The notes under the pieces were generated by a model. It was not told the origin of the DNA. It was given only the letters and a program-made list of their open reading frames with translations, and did not search any database. 64,000 nucleotides of DNA from the NCBI GenBank assembly GCA_963732095.1, contig CAVSZA010000070.1:1-64000 (forward strand), read 5' to 3'. Both the position numbers and the translations under genes were made by a program. The stretch comes from AP-15 sp963732095. Its GTDB lineage: Bacteria; Pseudomonadota; Alphaproteobacteria; ATCC43930; CGMCC-115725. This document shows, one piece after another, positions 8,582-17,683 of this stretch. Numbering within the stretch: position 1 is the stretch's first letter; every line of letters begins with the position of its first letter.

Positions 8582-10306
8582 CTATGGATCGATCAGCTCG
8601 AAGCGGTCGACATCGACCAGCCCACGGTCGGTGATCTTCAGATGCGGGATCACCGGCAGCGACAGAAACGAGAGCTGCAGCAAGGGGCCGTGAAGCGGGC
8701 AGCCCATCGCGTGCACCGCATCCCTCAGGGTGGCCACCGCAGGGCGGACCATTTCGGCCGACGCGCCGCTCATCAGGCCGGCAATCGGCAAGGCGAGTTC
8801 GGCTGCCACCTGCCCGTCGCGGACCGCGACAAAGCCGCCGCCGATCCCGATCAGGCGGTTGACCGCAAGCGCCATGTCTTCGTCGCTTGCGCCGACGACG
8901 CAGATATTGTGGCTGTCGTGCCCGACGGATGAAGCCAAGGCGCCTTGCTCCAGACCAAAGCCTTTGACAAAGCCGCGGCCGACATTGCCATTGCGCCCGT
9001 GCCGCTCCAGCACGCACACCTTTAACAGGTCGCGCGTCGGATCGGCATGCCGCTCGCCGCCACGAAACGGCAGGTCGGCCTGCAGACGCTCGGTCAAGAT
9101 CTTCCCCGGAATAATGCCGATCACCGGCGTGGATGGGCCGGGTGCCGGAACCGCGAAGGTTCGTGCGGTCACGCCGCCCAGCCGCACCGAATTGCCGGCT
9201 GGCGGTGGTGGCAAGACACGATCGTCGAACGTCTGCTCGGTAACCGGTCGGCCGCGTCGCAGCACCAGATGCACCGCGCAGGATGGGAGATCATCGAGCA
9301 GCAGGATGTCGGCGAGATAGCCGGGCGCCACGAGGCCGCGATCGCGCAGTCCAAAGCCGCGCGCCGCCGACCAGCTCGCAGTGCGATAGACCGCAGTCGC
9401 CGGCGCGCCGAGGGCGATCGCCCGCCGGACCAGATGATCGATATGCCCTTCCTCGTGAATGTCCAGCGGGTTGCGGTCGTCGGTGCAGAAGCCGAGAAAC
9501 GGCGAGGTGAACTCGTCGATCAGCGGGACCAGCGCCGCGAGATCCTGGGAGGCCGTGCCCTCGCGGATCAGCACCTGCATGCCCTTTGAAAGCTTTTCGC
9601 GGCCTTCCTCGAGACTGGTAGTCTCGTGGCAGTTGCGCACGCCGCAGGCAAGATAGGCATTCAGAGATCGGCCGGACAGCAGCGGGGCGTGGCCATCGAT
9701 ATGCGCGCCCTGGAACGCCGCCAGCTTGTCGAGGCACTCGGGGTCCTTGTTCAGCACGCCCGGCACGTTCATGAACTCGGCGAGCCCGATCACCTTCGGA
9801 TGATCGCGGTAGGCCGCCAGATCGGCGGCGCTGAGCCGGGCGCCAGACGTTTCGAGCGCCGTCGCCGGCACGCAGGAGGAGAGCTGCACCCGCAGATCCA
9901 TCGCCGTGCCGAGCGCACTATCGAGAAAATAGCACAGGCCGGCCAAGCCAAGCACGTTGCAGATCTCGTGCGGATCGCAGATCGCCGTGGTCGTGCCATG
10001 GGTCAGCACGCAGCGGTCGAACTCGCCGGGGACGACGAGCGTGCTTTCGCAATGCACATGGCTGTCGATAAAGCCCGGAACCGCGATGCGGCCGCCGGCA
10101 TCGATCTCGTGCACTCCGCGGTAGCTGTCACCGGTGCCGACGATCATCTCACCGCAGATCGCGATGTCACCAGAATGGATCGCGCCCGTCGCAAGATCGA
10201 GTATGCGCGCGTTGCGCACGACCAGGTCCGCCGCCATGCGGCCCATCGCCTGATCGATCCGACGTTCCAGGGTCTCCCGCAAGCTCGCCCCCGTTTTTGC
10301 CGCCAT
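8582..10306 (-). CDS. ade: Adenine deaminase
   Basis: This enzyme hydrolyses adenine to hypoxanthine and ammonia in purine salvage in the cytoplasm. The 574-residue product, taken from ATG 10306 rather than the TTG ten codons upstream, has the normal length. It contains the amidohydrolase metal motif FIDSHVHCES, the family block THGTTTAICDPHEICNVLG, and the C-terminal GHDSHNICVVGASDEDM block. These are typical of bacterial adenine deaminase and distinguish it from dihydroorotase-like relatives. It stands alone, convergent with the secreted protein to its left, with no purine genes nearby. Confidence 0.92.
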   Translation of the reverse strand: MAAKTGASLRETLERRIDQAMGRMAADLVVRNARILDLATGAIHSGDIAICGEMIVGTGDSYRGVHEIDAGGRIAVPGFIDSHVHCESTLVVPGEFDRCVLTHGTTTAICDPHEICNVLGLAGLCYFLDSALGTAMDLRVQLSSCVPATALETSGARLSAADLAAYRDHPKVIGLAEFMNVPGVLNKDPECLDKLAAFQGAHIDGHAPLLSGRSLNAYLACGVRNCHETTSLEEGREKLSKGMQVLIREGTASQDLAALVPLIDEFTSPFLGFCTDDRNPLDIHEEGHIDHLVRRAIALGAPATAVYRTASWSAARGFGLRDRGLVAPGYLADILLLDDLPSCAVHLVLRRGRPVTEQTFDDRVLPPPPAGNSVRLGGVTARTFAVPAPGPSTPVIGIIPGKILTERLQADLPFRGGERHADPTRDLLKVCVLERHGRNGNVGRGFVKGFGLEQGALASSVGHDSHNICVVGASDEDMALAVNRLIGIGGGFVAVRDGQVAAELALPIAGLMSGASAEMVRPAVATLRDAVHAMGCPLHGPLLQLSFLSLPVIPHLKITDRGLVDVDRFELIDP

Positions 10307-10336
10307 CCCGGCCCACTCTACGCGACCGAATCGCAA

Positions 10337-10775
10337 CGAAGATATGTGCAGGCCGCCGTGAACGTCGGGCGTAATGCAACGCGAGTTTTATCGCGCATCG
10401 GACGCTTAACCCGCAAGGGGTAGCATACCTGAAGCCTCAGCCGAACCGAACAACGAACAGTGTGGTCTTCAAGAACGCTGCGATTAGCGGCAGCAGAAGT
10501 ATCTTAAGCTGGCTTCGCCCAGATTGCGGTCGCGGCGGCGTAGCCGTCCTGCCGGGCACCGAGACACGGCCGGGCAATTGTACGCGGAGCCAGTAAAAAG
10601 CTCGTGTTGCGGACTGACATCGCGTCCGCGCACTCTCAGTCGCTCCGAAGTCCGAAGTCGACCGGTGAGGTAACAGTGCCGCGGCATGGCGCCAAACAAG
10701 ATCTCCACAAGCCGGCGCTGGACGATTTTGAATATGTCGAGGGCGTTCGGGTTACCCTGGTCGACCCGTTCGCTT
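10337..10775. other. Intergenic stretch between ade and the CapA remnant
   Basis: About 440 bases without a convincing gene. An open frame on the minus strand covers part of it, but its protein has biased composition and no recognisable family. No terminator or repeat was identified. Confidence 0.4.
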
Positions 10776-11669
10776 TCAATCTGAAACGGCGACCTCGTCA
10801 CCCTCGACCGTGAAGCGGTGGGCGAAACCCTCCGAAGCCCACTTCATGTAGCCCACCATGTCGTTAAAGCGCGGATCGCCGGCATGCAGGATTTCCGGCC
10901 TCAGTTGCGTGTCGATCAGCGTCGGCAGGAATGACGTGCGTATCCCGTCCTTTGATATGACCGCCTTGGCGACGAGGCTGCGCTTCCCATCCATGCCATA
11001 GGGCATGTTGGGATATGCCGGGTCCAGAGGCACGCCGTAATTGCGCCGAAACTCCTCCGCGCCGCCCGTGACTTTCGGCGACGACGACATGATAAAGTTG
11101 CTGAGACTGTAAAAGCAGGTTTTGCCGCCGAACACCTCGATCGCTTTCGGCACATGCGCGTGGTGACCGAGGATCAGGTCGGCGCCAGCAGAGAACGCTG
11201 CCTGCGCCACGGTGCGCTGGTAATCCGCAATAATGCGCGGCACAAAATGGACGCCCCAGTGCAGCGACAGCACCACCGCGTCGGCTTGTTCCCTCGCTGC
11301 GCGTACATCGTCGACCAGATCCACCAGGTCTTGCGCGTCAGGCGTCGTGATCACCCGTGGCGGCACGCCGGGTTGATAATCGACGGGCTCGAAACGGGCA
11401 GTGGCACGCATCGGCGCCACGCCCGGCGTGTCGAGACCGGCGGCATAGCCCTCGTGCAGCACCGAGCAATAGGCCAGCATCGCCACGCGCAAGCCTTTGG
11501 CATCAATCAGCGCGGGCTGCCGCGCTTCGGCAAGATTGCGCCCCGCGCCGATCGTCCGGATGCCCATACCGCGCAGCAGCTCGATCGTGTCGAGCAGCGG
11601 CTCCGGGCCCCAGTCGATCGCGTGATTGCCGGCGACGGAGACGACGTTGAACCCGCAGTCGGTCAGCAC
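10776..11669 (-). pseudogene. CapA/PgsA-type metallophosphatase, N-terminally truncated
   Basis: The sequence matches the C-terminal three quarters of CapA-family proteins (poly-gamma-glutamate/capsule-associated calcineurin-like phosphoesterases). It has VAGNHAIDWG right at the start, VLSLHWGVHF near residue 145 and GHHAHVPKAIEVF near residue 175, the metal-ligand blocks. The family's first ~80 residues, with the first metal-binding Asp, are missing. Reading upstream of the GTG at 11669 gives only unrelated codons and then a stop at about 11721. A product could be made but would lack part of the active site, so I treat it as a pseudogene. Confidence 0.65.
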
Positions 11670-11689
11670 CCGGCCATTGACTAAAGCCA

Positions 11690-12142
11690 GCCGGGAAGAG
11701 CCTCGGCGAGGACACAGCGGTCATTCCGTTCCCCGCTGCAAACTCCGCGATCGGCTCTTGGATCTCCTGGACGCCGGAGGCGCTAATCTAGTACCAGATT
11801 TATTTGTCGGGCGAGCCCGCGCGCCCAGGCCTTGCGCGCTGCCCACCACGCGAATATGCAATGACCGCACCCGGGCGGGCGGCGCGGGTCGCTGACCCCA
11901 AGTCGGGCAACGGGACGATCCTCGCCACGAAACCGCCGAGAATAATCTTGCGAATGTCAGTGTAACAGATTAAAATTAGCTATCCGAGGGTATACGCTCG
12001 GATCGGAGGCAGGCAATGCTGTTCAGCGGAATTCTTCATTGCTGCATCTTTGAGCTGGACCGCTCTATCAATATTCACGAGTACAGTGAACGCGATAAGA
12101 CAAAGGATCCGCTATCGATAGTGGGAGGAAGCCAGGGCACAG
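11690..12142. other. Gap between CapA remnant and low-GC cassette
   Basis: Composition drops in GC from about 11930 rightward, which probably marks the left edge of the inserted cassette. A 70-codon open frame at 12016-12228 overlaps the next gene, has no ribosome site and is not supported. No repeat or att-like sequence was found at the transition. Confidence 0.35.
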
Positions 12143-12697
12143 TTGACCGATATCGATATGGACGAGGGACGGTATGTCGCTTGGTCCGAAACCTGCTCAT
12201 TACAGCTACTTTCGAATGGCTGGTGTGAAATAAATGAGCCGATTGTAGGACAGCTGCAATCGTTCCTGGTCCGGTTAAAAGAAAAACCTTGCTATTGGGG
12301 TATAGTTTCACCGTTCCGTACACTAGCTCGCTCGTATCTGACTCGCCTCAAAAAATATATTGACGTTGAACCAAAACCTATTACCGTGAATTTGAGCCGC
12401 ATCGCGTCGAACGAGGACCTGCGAGCGAGCCTAACGTCAGTTGGTTTTTTAGAGTCTACTGAGCCTCAGTTCTCCAAATTCGTCACCGTTTCGTCCACAG
12501 GCGATGAGGGTCTCAGGTCGTTTCAGAGCGGAGAAAGCACCTGCGATTGGAAGGCTGTCACCTTCAAGATCGGTGATTTAGAGGCTAGTGTAGACAAGGA
12601 CGCATCATTGCAGGTTATCCGATATCCGGACGAGATTCGGGAGTTTACCAAACACTTGGTACAACTTTGGCAACAGGTGTCCACCATTGGGAGATGA
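12143..12697 (+). CDS. Hypothetical protein, low-GC cassette gene 1
   Basis: The frame opens at TTG 12143, with ATG 12158 as an alternative; a GGAGG lies 15 bases upstream of the TTG. The 184-residue soluble protein has no signal peptide or membrane segment and no recognised motif. Codon use is clearly less GC-rich than flanking genes, shared with the next two genes (16 and 41 bases apart, same strand), so the three are likely one transcription unit and one acquisition. Function unknown. Confidence 0.6.
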   Translation: MTDIDMDEGRYVAWSETCSLQLLSNGWCEINEPIVGQLQSFLVRLKEKPCYWGIVSPFRTLARSYLTRLKKYIDVEPKPITVNLSRIASNEDLRASLTSVGFLESTEPQFSKFVTVSSTGDEGLRSFQSGESTCDWKAVTFKIGDLEASVDKDASLQVIRYPDEIREFTKHLVQLWQQVSTIGR

Positions 12698-12712
12698 AAG
12701 GAGAGAAGACCC

Positions 12713-13126
12713 ATGTTTCGTTACGCTCACAGCCAGACGGTCTCCGGGCCCGTAACGGTTGATTGTCGCACCACGAAGCACGCAATCTCGAAAACCGACA
12801 CGGCGGACCACGTAATCAGGGTGTGGAACAAACGAAAGGGCGATCTCTACGACTTTGAAGCAACTATCACCACACTACTTGGGAAGTTTCTTATCGACAA
12901 TGTGAGTACTGCTGTCACATTTGGACCGGCCATAATACCGTACACAAGCCCATTTAGCCGTCCGACAACCACATCCGCAAGAATTACCGTCGCGGACAAG
13001 GTACAACCCGGTTCTGATGAGATCACGACGCATATTGAATTTTTTGACAGCTCCCAGAGATCTGGATCTTCGTTCGTTGGGAGCAAGGAGCCCATTGATT
13101 TACAATATACGATGGACTTTTCATGA
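12713..13126 (+). CDS. Hypothetical protein, low-GC cassette gene 2
   Basis: A good ribosome site (AGGAGAG) sits 7 bases before the ATG. The 137-residue product is predicted to be mostly beta strand (alternating ITVADKV, FEATITTLLG, SARITV), has no signal peptide and no family that I recognise. It lies between a soluble protein and a membrane protein in the cassette, which suggests but does not prove a joint role. Confidence 0.6.
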   Translation: MFRYAHSQTVSGPVTVDCRTTKHAISKTDTADHVIRVWNKRKGDLYDFEATITTLLGKFLIDNVSTAVTFGPAIIPYTSPFSRPTTTSARITVADKVQPGSDEITTHIEFFDSSQRSGSSFVGSKEPIDLQYTMDFS

Positions 13127-13166
13127 TCCTGAGGTAATTCTGAGGCGTATGTTTTCAAATTGAAGT

Positions 13167-13679
13167 ATGATGACTTTTGAGCAAGTTGCCGAGATCCTTC
13201 GACAATTTTATCCATTGCTTATAGTGCTGGCTCCCGCGGTTACAGAGGGATTGCGCTGGATTCTTGAGGAATCGAATTTTTTAGGGGAGAAGCTGTTTGA
13301 GCGGTCGATTGAAGTTGATACGAGGCCCCCGATCAAAGGGATAAGAGGCACTGGTGCGGTGAGCGCTTTAGGGGACTGCTTCAAATTCAGTGAGAAGGCG
13401 AGCTTCGTGGTCCGTGCCCATTTGATCTTCATGGTGGGATTGTTGTTCGAGTTGACCGAAGCGCAAGGAAAGCTGAGTATCGAAGGTTAGCCGCTATTTG
13501 GTGAGGGCGTCGTTGCCTTATCACTTATTTTCTTCTTCTCTAAGTTGATCCACTTGAAAGGGATGAACGGTGCCGCAGCTCATCCACTTCTCAAGTGGCG
13601 CCTCTGGACCGCTGTGCTGTTTATTTCCATTATCGCCGGGCAGGCGTGGGATCACGTTGTGGACCATCGCATACGCTAA
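13167..13679 (+). pseudogene. Cassette gene 3: small membrane protein interrupted by an in-frame TAG
   Basis: From ATG 13167 the frame reads 107 codons, meets a TAG at 13488-13490, and then continues in the very same frame for 62 further codons to a TAA at 13677-13679. The distal part is plainly protein-like: hydrophobic segments VVALSLIFFFSKLIHL and LWTAVLFISIIAGQAW end in a basic tail. The proximal part has membrane-compatible stretches at residues 12-28 and 85-95. The simplest reading is a 170-residue membrane protein with a recent nonsense mutation. Alternatives are amber readthrough or a base-call error. No family recognised. Confidence 0.6.
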
Positions 13680-14347
13680 ATCGGGAAAGAACTATGCCGA
13701 TCCGCCAACATGATTTGCTCTGTCAGCCGATTTTAGACTAGCACTATTTGTGTGCCGGAAAGCATCCGTTATGGGAGATTGAAGAGGAGTTGGCGAGGCA
13801 GTTCCACGTGACGCGGCTGAGTGTGGACAGCGTCACCCGCGATCCGGCTGTCTAATCTGGCCCAATGCCTTCGTGCTAAAGCGGCTACGGCAGGATGGGA
13901 AGATCGGGCGCGAACCTGGGTATAAGCGCGCGCCGAACGGCGGGAATCGCGCTGTATAGGCGTATACTATCTCATTCCGCAAAGTCCAAAATGGCGGGAA
14001 GCTAAAGCGCTCGGGTCCACATGCCCAACGCGGGCCAACATAAAGTCTCCTGTGCATTACGGGCGGCGATGTGTCGCCGCCGACAAGCCGCAGCTGTGGG
14101 CAAAATTCTGCGGTTAGACTTGAACGCAAAAAAGGCCCGCTTTCGGCGCTAAGCTGCTGATCCCCGCCGCAGAGATGTCTGAGCGGAGCTGGCAAAGATG
14201 CCCGCCGTCTTGGCGGGCACTGACCCGCTTTCGGGGCTTTAAAAGCACTTTGGGGCAGCCCAGGAACCGCTGGATTGACCGACGGCATTCCTCGCCAGAA
14301 ATGCGAGGACTCCGGCGAGCTGGGTGCGTCTTGCCTCAGCTTACGAC
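13680..14347. other. Non-coding stretch with two perfect hairpins
   Basis: No supported gene. Two perfect 8-bp stem hairpins are present: GGCGGCGA/TCGCCGCC with a 4-base loop at 14062-14081, and TGCCCGCC/GGCGGGCA with a 5-base loop at 14199-14219. Neither is followed by a T run, so they are not classical terminators. They may be remnants of structured RNA or terminators bordering the low-GC cassette. A long minus-strand open frame here (13833-14288) has random-looking composition. Confidence 0.45.
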
Positions 14348-14434
14348 CTAGGAAGGTGGGCGACCGACGATTTCCCAGCCGTGCCGACGCCGCATCTCAT
14401 TGGCCTCCGATCCATTTATTGACCCGGCCAGCCG
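14348..14434 (-). pseudogene. Cupin C-terminal remnant (second copy of the 15861-16319 gene end)
   Basis: The minus strand encodes AGSINGSEANEMRRRHGWEIVGRPP and then a stop. This matches the last ~26 residues of the intact cupin gene at 15861-16319 (AGSANGPEANEMRYRHG, then LEIVGPPPF) at about three quarters of positions. Nothing cupin-like precedes it, so it is a truncated duplicate or the scar of a recombination between cupin paralogs. Confidence 0.65.
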
Positions 14435-14624
14435 ACCTCCGCGTCGGGGATAGCGAAAGTTGCACAGGCTCAAACCAACGGCCTCAACTCCGGTGCTGTA
14501 ACCAGTGGTGTTGGTATACTGAATCAAGCGGACGAATTCAAAACTACGGTTAACAAGTACTTTCACGAAAGCGTTTGAATAGCAGGAGGCTTCTGTTATT
14601 TTCTCCAAAAGGGAGGATATGAGA

Positions 14625-14825
14625 ATGGTTAATTATCGGACAATCATGGAATTAGTTAATCAGATCCCCGCGGGTACATGGGATGTGCTGCGAGAGATAA
14701 AGGATCGTCGTCCCGCCATGATGCTTTCCGAATTGATTGAGTGCAGGAGACGAGCATTGCAAGAACAGGAGCGTCCGGAACCACGATCGCAGACGGCGAG
14801 GTTGTCTGATACACCTTCATTGTGA
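14625..14825 (+). CDS. Small hypothetical protein
   Basis: An ATG with GGGAGG eight bases upstream opens a 66-residue frame with mixed charge and an amphipathic central segment (TIMELVNQIPAGTWDVL). Composition is moderately AT-rich like the nearby cassette. No family recognised; the ribosome site is the main support. Confidence 0.4.
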   Translation: MVNYRTIMELVNQIPAGTWDVLREIKDRRPAMMLSELIECRRRALQEQERPEPRSQTARLSDTPSL

Positions 14826-14910
14826 TCATGCTGGAGGTTCGATCGGTCGTACTCACGTCGTCGCGAGAGTCGCCCGCTCGGAAACCCTAGCGTAGAGAAG
14901 ACTAACTCGA

Positions 14911-15594
14911 TTAGAGCCGCGTGGCGCCATCAATGCCCGCCTGGAACGCTGACCTGGCTTCGTCATAGCGGCCGGATAGCAGCGCTGACTTGATAGCTGC
15001 CGGCGCTCTATCGGGATGACCCGAATCAAACGGTGGCGCCGGATCGTATTCGATGCCGAGCTGGATCGTCCGAGCAGTTGTCTCGCCGGCAATTTCGGCA
15101 GCAACAGTGAGTCCAAAATCGATGCCGGAGGTGACACCACCCGCGGTGATCACGTTGCCATCTCTAACGACTCTGGCCTTCTCGTGGGTCGCCCCGACAA
15201 GAGGCAATAGATCGGTAAAGGCCCAATGGGTCGTTGCCCGCCGCCCTTTGAGTAACCCGGCCACACCCAAAATGAAGGCACCCGTGCAAACCGACGTGAC
15301 GTACTTTGCAGCACCCGCCTGCCGGCGGACGAACTCTATGGTTTCACGATCGCCGATCGCCTGGACGACCCCGTAGCTTCCGCCGGGGACACAGAGCAAG
15401 TCGAGGGGCCGACAGTTCGCAAAGGTGTGCGTTGGCACGAGGCCCAGCCCGCAATCGCTGGACACCGGTGCCTCCGATTTCGCGACGATGTGGGTCGTCG
15501 ATTGGGGAAGGCGTGAAAGCACCTGAAGAGGCGCCGTGAAATCCAGCTGTGTCAAGTCAGGGAAGATGATAAAGCCAATGTTGAAGAGCGACAT
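14911..15594 (-). CDS. DJ-1/PfpI (GlxA-like) family protein, isonitrile hydratase-like
   Basis: I choose ATG 15594 because a GGAG lies eight bases upstream; the frame could extend 12 codons further. The 227-residue protein has the DJ-1/PfpI fold signature with the nucleophile elbow SVCTGAFILGVAGLLKGRRA near residue 105 and an early acidic FPDLTQLDFTAP segment. This combination is typical of isonitrile hydratase (InhA) and the N-terminal half of GlxA regulators. No AraC-type helix-turn-helix follows, so it is a stand-alone enzyme or chaperone-like protein. Substrate not determinable. Confidence 0.8.
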   Translation of the reverse strand: MSLFNIGFIIFPDLTQLDFTAPLQVLSRLPQSTTHIVAKSEAPVSSDCGLGLVPTHTFANCRPLDLLCVPGGSYGVVQAIGDRETIEFVRRQAGAAKYVTSVCTGAFILGVAGLLKGRRATTHWAFTDLLPLVGATHEKARVVRDGNVITAGGVTSGIDFGLTVAAEIAGETTARTIQLGIEYDPAPPFDSGHPDRAPAAIKSALLSGRYDEARSAFQAGIDGATRL

Positions 15595-15690
15595 ATCCGA
15601 TCTCCAGTCCTCTACGTCAGAGCGCTGCATGGGTGTTGCACCGTGCAGGTATTTCGGAGAGATAGTCTCATAAAGCGTTTTCCGGACATC

Positions 15691-15850
15691 AAGCCTCTAT
15701 CGCGCTGCCCGCTGTACAATATCGATCAGCTCACCGTGAGCGGCGCCTGTCTGATCGCGGAATTCGTCGGCGGAGTGAGTGTCAGAAAGCCGGCTTAGCC
15801 GCAGCAGTTCATCCCTCGCAGACCGTCGCAGCACCTGATAGCTTTTGACT
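15691..15850 (-). other. Coding-like remnant, unidentified
   Basis: On the minus strand a short frame reads YQVLRRSARDELLRLSRLSD and continues for about 27 more codons to a stop near 15699. It looks like the C-terminal end of a helical protein but has no start and no recognised family. Confidence 0.25.
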
Positions 15851-15860
15851 GAATCTGATG

Positions 15861-16319
15861 TCAAAAAGGCGGCGGACCGACGATCTCCAAGCCATGCCGG
15901 TATCGCATCTCGTTGGCCTCCGGTCCGTTGGCCGACCCGGCCGGCCGCGCCAGCTGTTCCTCGAAAAAGCCGCCGGCACCGGCCGGGGTATAGAGAAACA
16001 GCACGCGTCCGGTTTCAGCACCGGTATTTTTCCAGGCGTGCGGTACACCGCGTGGTAGGAAGGCACAGGTGCCCGGCCCGCCGACCGTAACCTCGTCGCC
16101 GATCTTGAACGAGATTTCGCCGCTCAGGACGTAGGCCACCTCATCGCTGTCGCGGTGAAGGTGGAATGTCGTATCGGTGCCGGCCGGCGCGGTTTCCTCG
16201 AACAGCATGATGCTGTCGCCGGTCTCGTCGCCCAGCAGCTTGAGCGCGGCTGAGCGCCCAGGTGCCATGCTCAATATCGAGCCGCCACCCGACGGCACGA
16301 CAAAGCCCTGCGCGTCCAC
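15861..16319 (-). CDS. Cupin domain-containing protein
   Basis: This is a 152-residue single-domain cupin. The two motifs are visible: the first around HLHRDSDEVAYVLSGEI (metal-binding His, His, Glu) and the second around PRGVPHAWKN (third His). The start is a GTG at 16319 with a purine-rich GGGAAGA upstream. Such small cupins are often dioxygenases, isomerases or sensors of small molecules; nothing in the sequence fixes the substrate. The C-terminus is duplicated as a remnant at 14348-14434, on the far side of the DJ-1 gene. Confidence 0.85.
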   Translation of the reverse strand: MDAQGFVVPSGGGSILSMAPGRSAALKLLGDETGDSIMLFEETAPAGTDTTFHLHRDSDEVAYVLSGEISFKIGDEVTVGGPGTCAFLPRGVPHAWKNTGAETGRVLFLYTPAGAGGFFEEQLARPAGSANGPEANEMRYRHGLEIVGPPPF

Positions 16320-16680
16320 TTTCGTGTCTTCCCCATGTTCGTGACGATCGTCACAGCTTTCGGATTAAGAAGCAACCAAAGTCGCCGGGTGCCGGATGCA
16401 ACGGACCAAAGAGGGGCGGCCGGCACGCGTCGTGCTCGGCGGTCCGAAGCGGATGTCGTGAAGCCGCGGCAGAGCCCAGCGAATTTGGTTGAGTTGCCGG
16501 GTGTTGCACTGTTGCAGTGTTGACCTGGTGGTGCGGAAGGTCCGGTTATCACCCGGTAGCGACCGGATCGCAGACCACTCTGCAGATCCGGGTTGTGCCA
16601 TAGCACTAAATCGCTCCGCGATAGTCGGCTGATGCCGTGGTCATCGGCTTATCCGCGGGGCCGGTAAGTAGGCTAGAGAT
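16320..16680. other. Intergenic stretch left of the IS91-like element
   Basis: No gene is supported here; the open frames on both strands have shadow-like composition. No promoter was identified with confidence. Confidence 0.4.
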
Positions 16681-16750
16681 CGGTAGCGGCGGGGGCGCCC
16701 TGTCTTGAGGATCGAGGTGTCGTCAACCTCATCCAAGACAGGAGTTTTCT

Positions 16751-17671
16751 ATGAGTACGGACGCCGTCACCCCGCTGCGTCATCGCATGATCGAGGACAT
16801 GAAGGCGCGGAAGCTCTGTTCGGGCACGCAGAGGGGCCACATTCACAGCTGCAAGCGGTTTGCTGCGTTTCTCAATCGGTCGCCCGACACCGCGACGACG
16901 GAGGATATACGCCGGTTCCAGTTGCACTTGACCGAGGCCGGCGCGAGCATCTGCAACCGCAACCGCATCATGACCGGGCTGCGATTCTTGTTCCGGGTGA
17001 CACTGCGGCGACTGGATCTTTCCGCCGAGATCTATCACATCCGTGAGCCCCAGAAGATACCGCTGGTGATGAGCCCGGACGAGACGCGGCGCTTGCTGGC
17101 CGTCGCCAGCAACCTCAAGGTCCGCACGTTGCTCAGTCTCGGCTATGGCTGCGGCCTGCGCGCCAGCGAGGTGGTCAGGCTCAAGGTCAAGCATATCGAC
17201 AGCGCGCAGAAGATCATTCGCGTCGAGCAGTCCAAAGGCCGTAAGGACCGCAATGTCATGCTGTCGCCGGAGACGCTCGGTCTGTTGCGCCAATGGTGGA
17301 AGGCGCGCCCATCGCGTTACGATGCTGGAACACCTGTGGCCGAACGCTGGCTGTTTCCTGGCAAAAGGCACGGCAGGCCGATGACCACCCGCCAGCTGAG
17401 CCGCCTGTTTCACGAGGCGGCCGACGCGGCCGGGATCAAGAAGGCCGTGACGCTGCACGCGTTGCGCCACAGCTTCGCGACCCACCTGCTCGAGCGTGGT
17501 ACCGACATTAGAATCATCCAGGCGCTGCTGGGTCACGACAAATTGGAGACGACGGCGCGTTACACGCGGGTCGCCACCGGCATGATCGCGGGCGTCGAGA
17601 GCCCGCTCGACCTGCTGTCACAGCCGCGCAAGAAGCCCAGGAAGAGCCGGAAAGACCCGATGCCGGCGTAA
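16751..17671 (+). CDS. Tyrosine-type site-specific recombinase (IS91-associated)
   Basis: A 306-residue integrase-family protein. The N-terminal SAM-like core-binding domain spans roughly residues 10-95. The catalytic domain shows GYGCGLRASEVVRL (first Arg), HALRHSFATHLLERG (HxxR box), LLGHDKLETTARY (second His and the nucleophilic Tyr) in correct order. CAGGAG precedes the ATG. It sits 12 bases upstream of the IS91-type transposase; such recombinases are thought to resolve or assist IS91 rolling-circle intermediates. It appears intact although its partner is broken. Confidence 0.9.
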   Translation: MSTDAVTPLRHRMIEDMKARKLCSGTQRGHIHSCKRFAAFLNRSPDTATTEDIRRFQLHLTEAGASICNRNRIMTGLRFLFRVTLRRLDLSAEIYHIREPQKIPLVMSPDETRRLLAVASNLKVRTLLSLGYGCGLRASEVVRLKVKHIDSAQKIIRVEQSKGRKDRNVMLSPETLGLLRQWWKARPSRYDAGTPVAERWLFPGKRHGRPMTTRQLSRLFHEAADAAGIKKAVTLHALRHSFATHLLERGTDIRIIQALLGHDKLETTARYTRVATGMIAGVESPLDLLSQPRKKPRKSRKDPMPA

Positions 17672-17683
17672 CCGCCTGCGGCG

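Noticed and set aside
12016..12228. 70-codon plus-strand frame before the low-GC cassette
   Set aside because: It lacks a ribosome site and overlaps the better-supported cassette gene 1.
13833..14288. 151-codon minus-strand frame
   Set aside because: Composition is Pro/Arg/Ser-rich and random-looking, and the frame covers two hairpins; no start signal.
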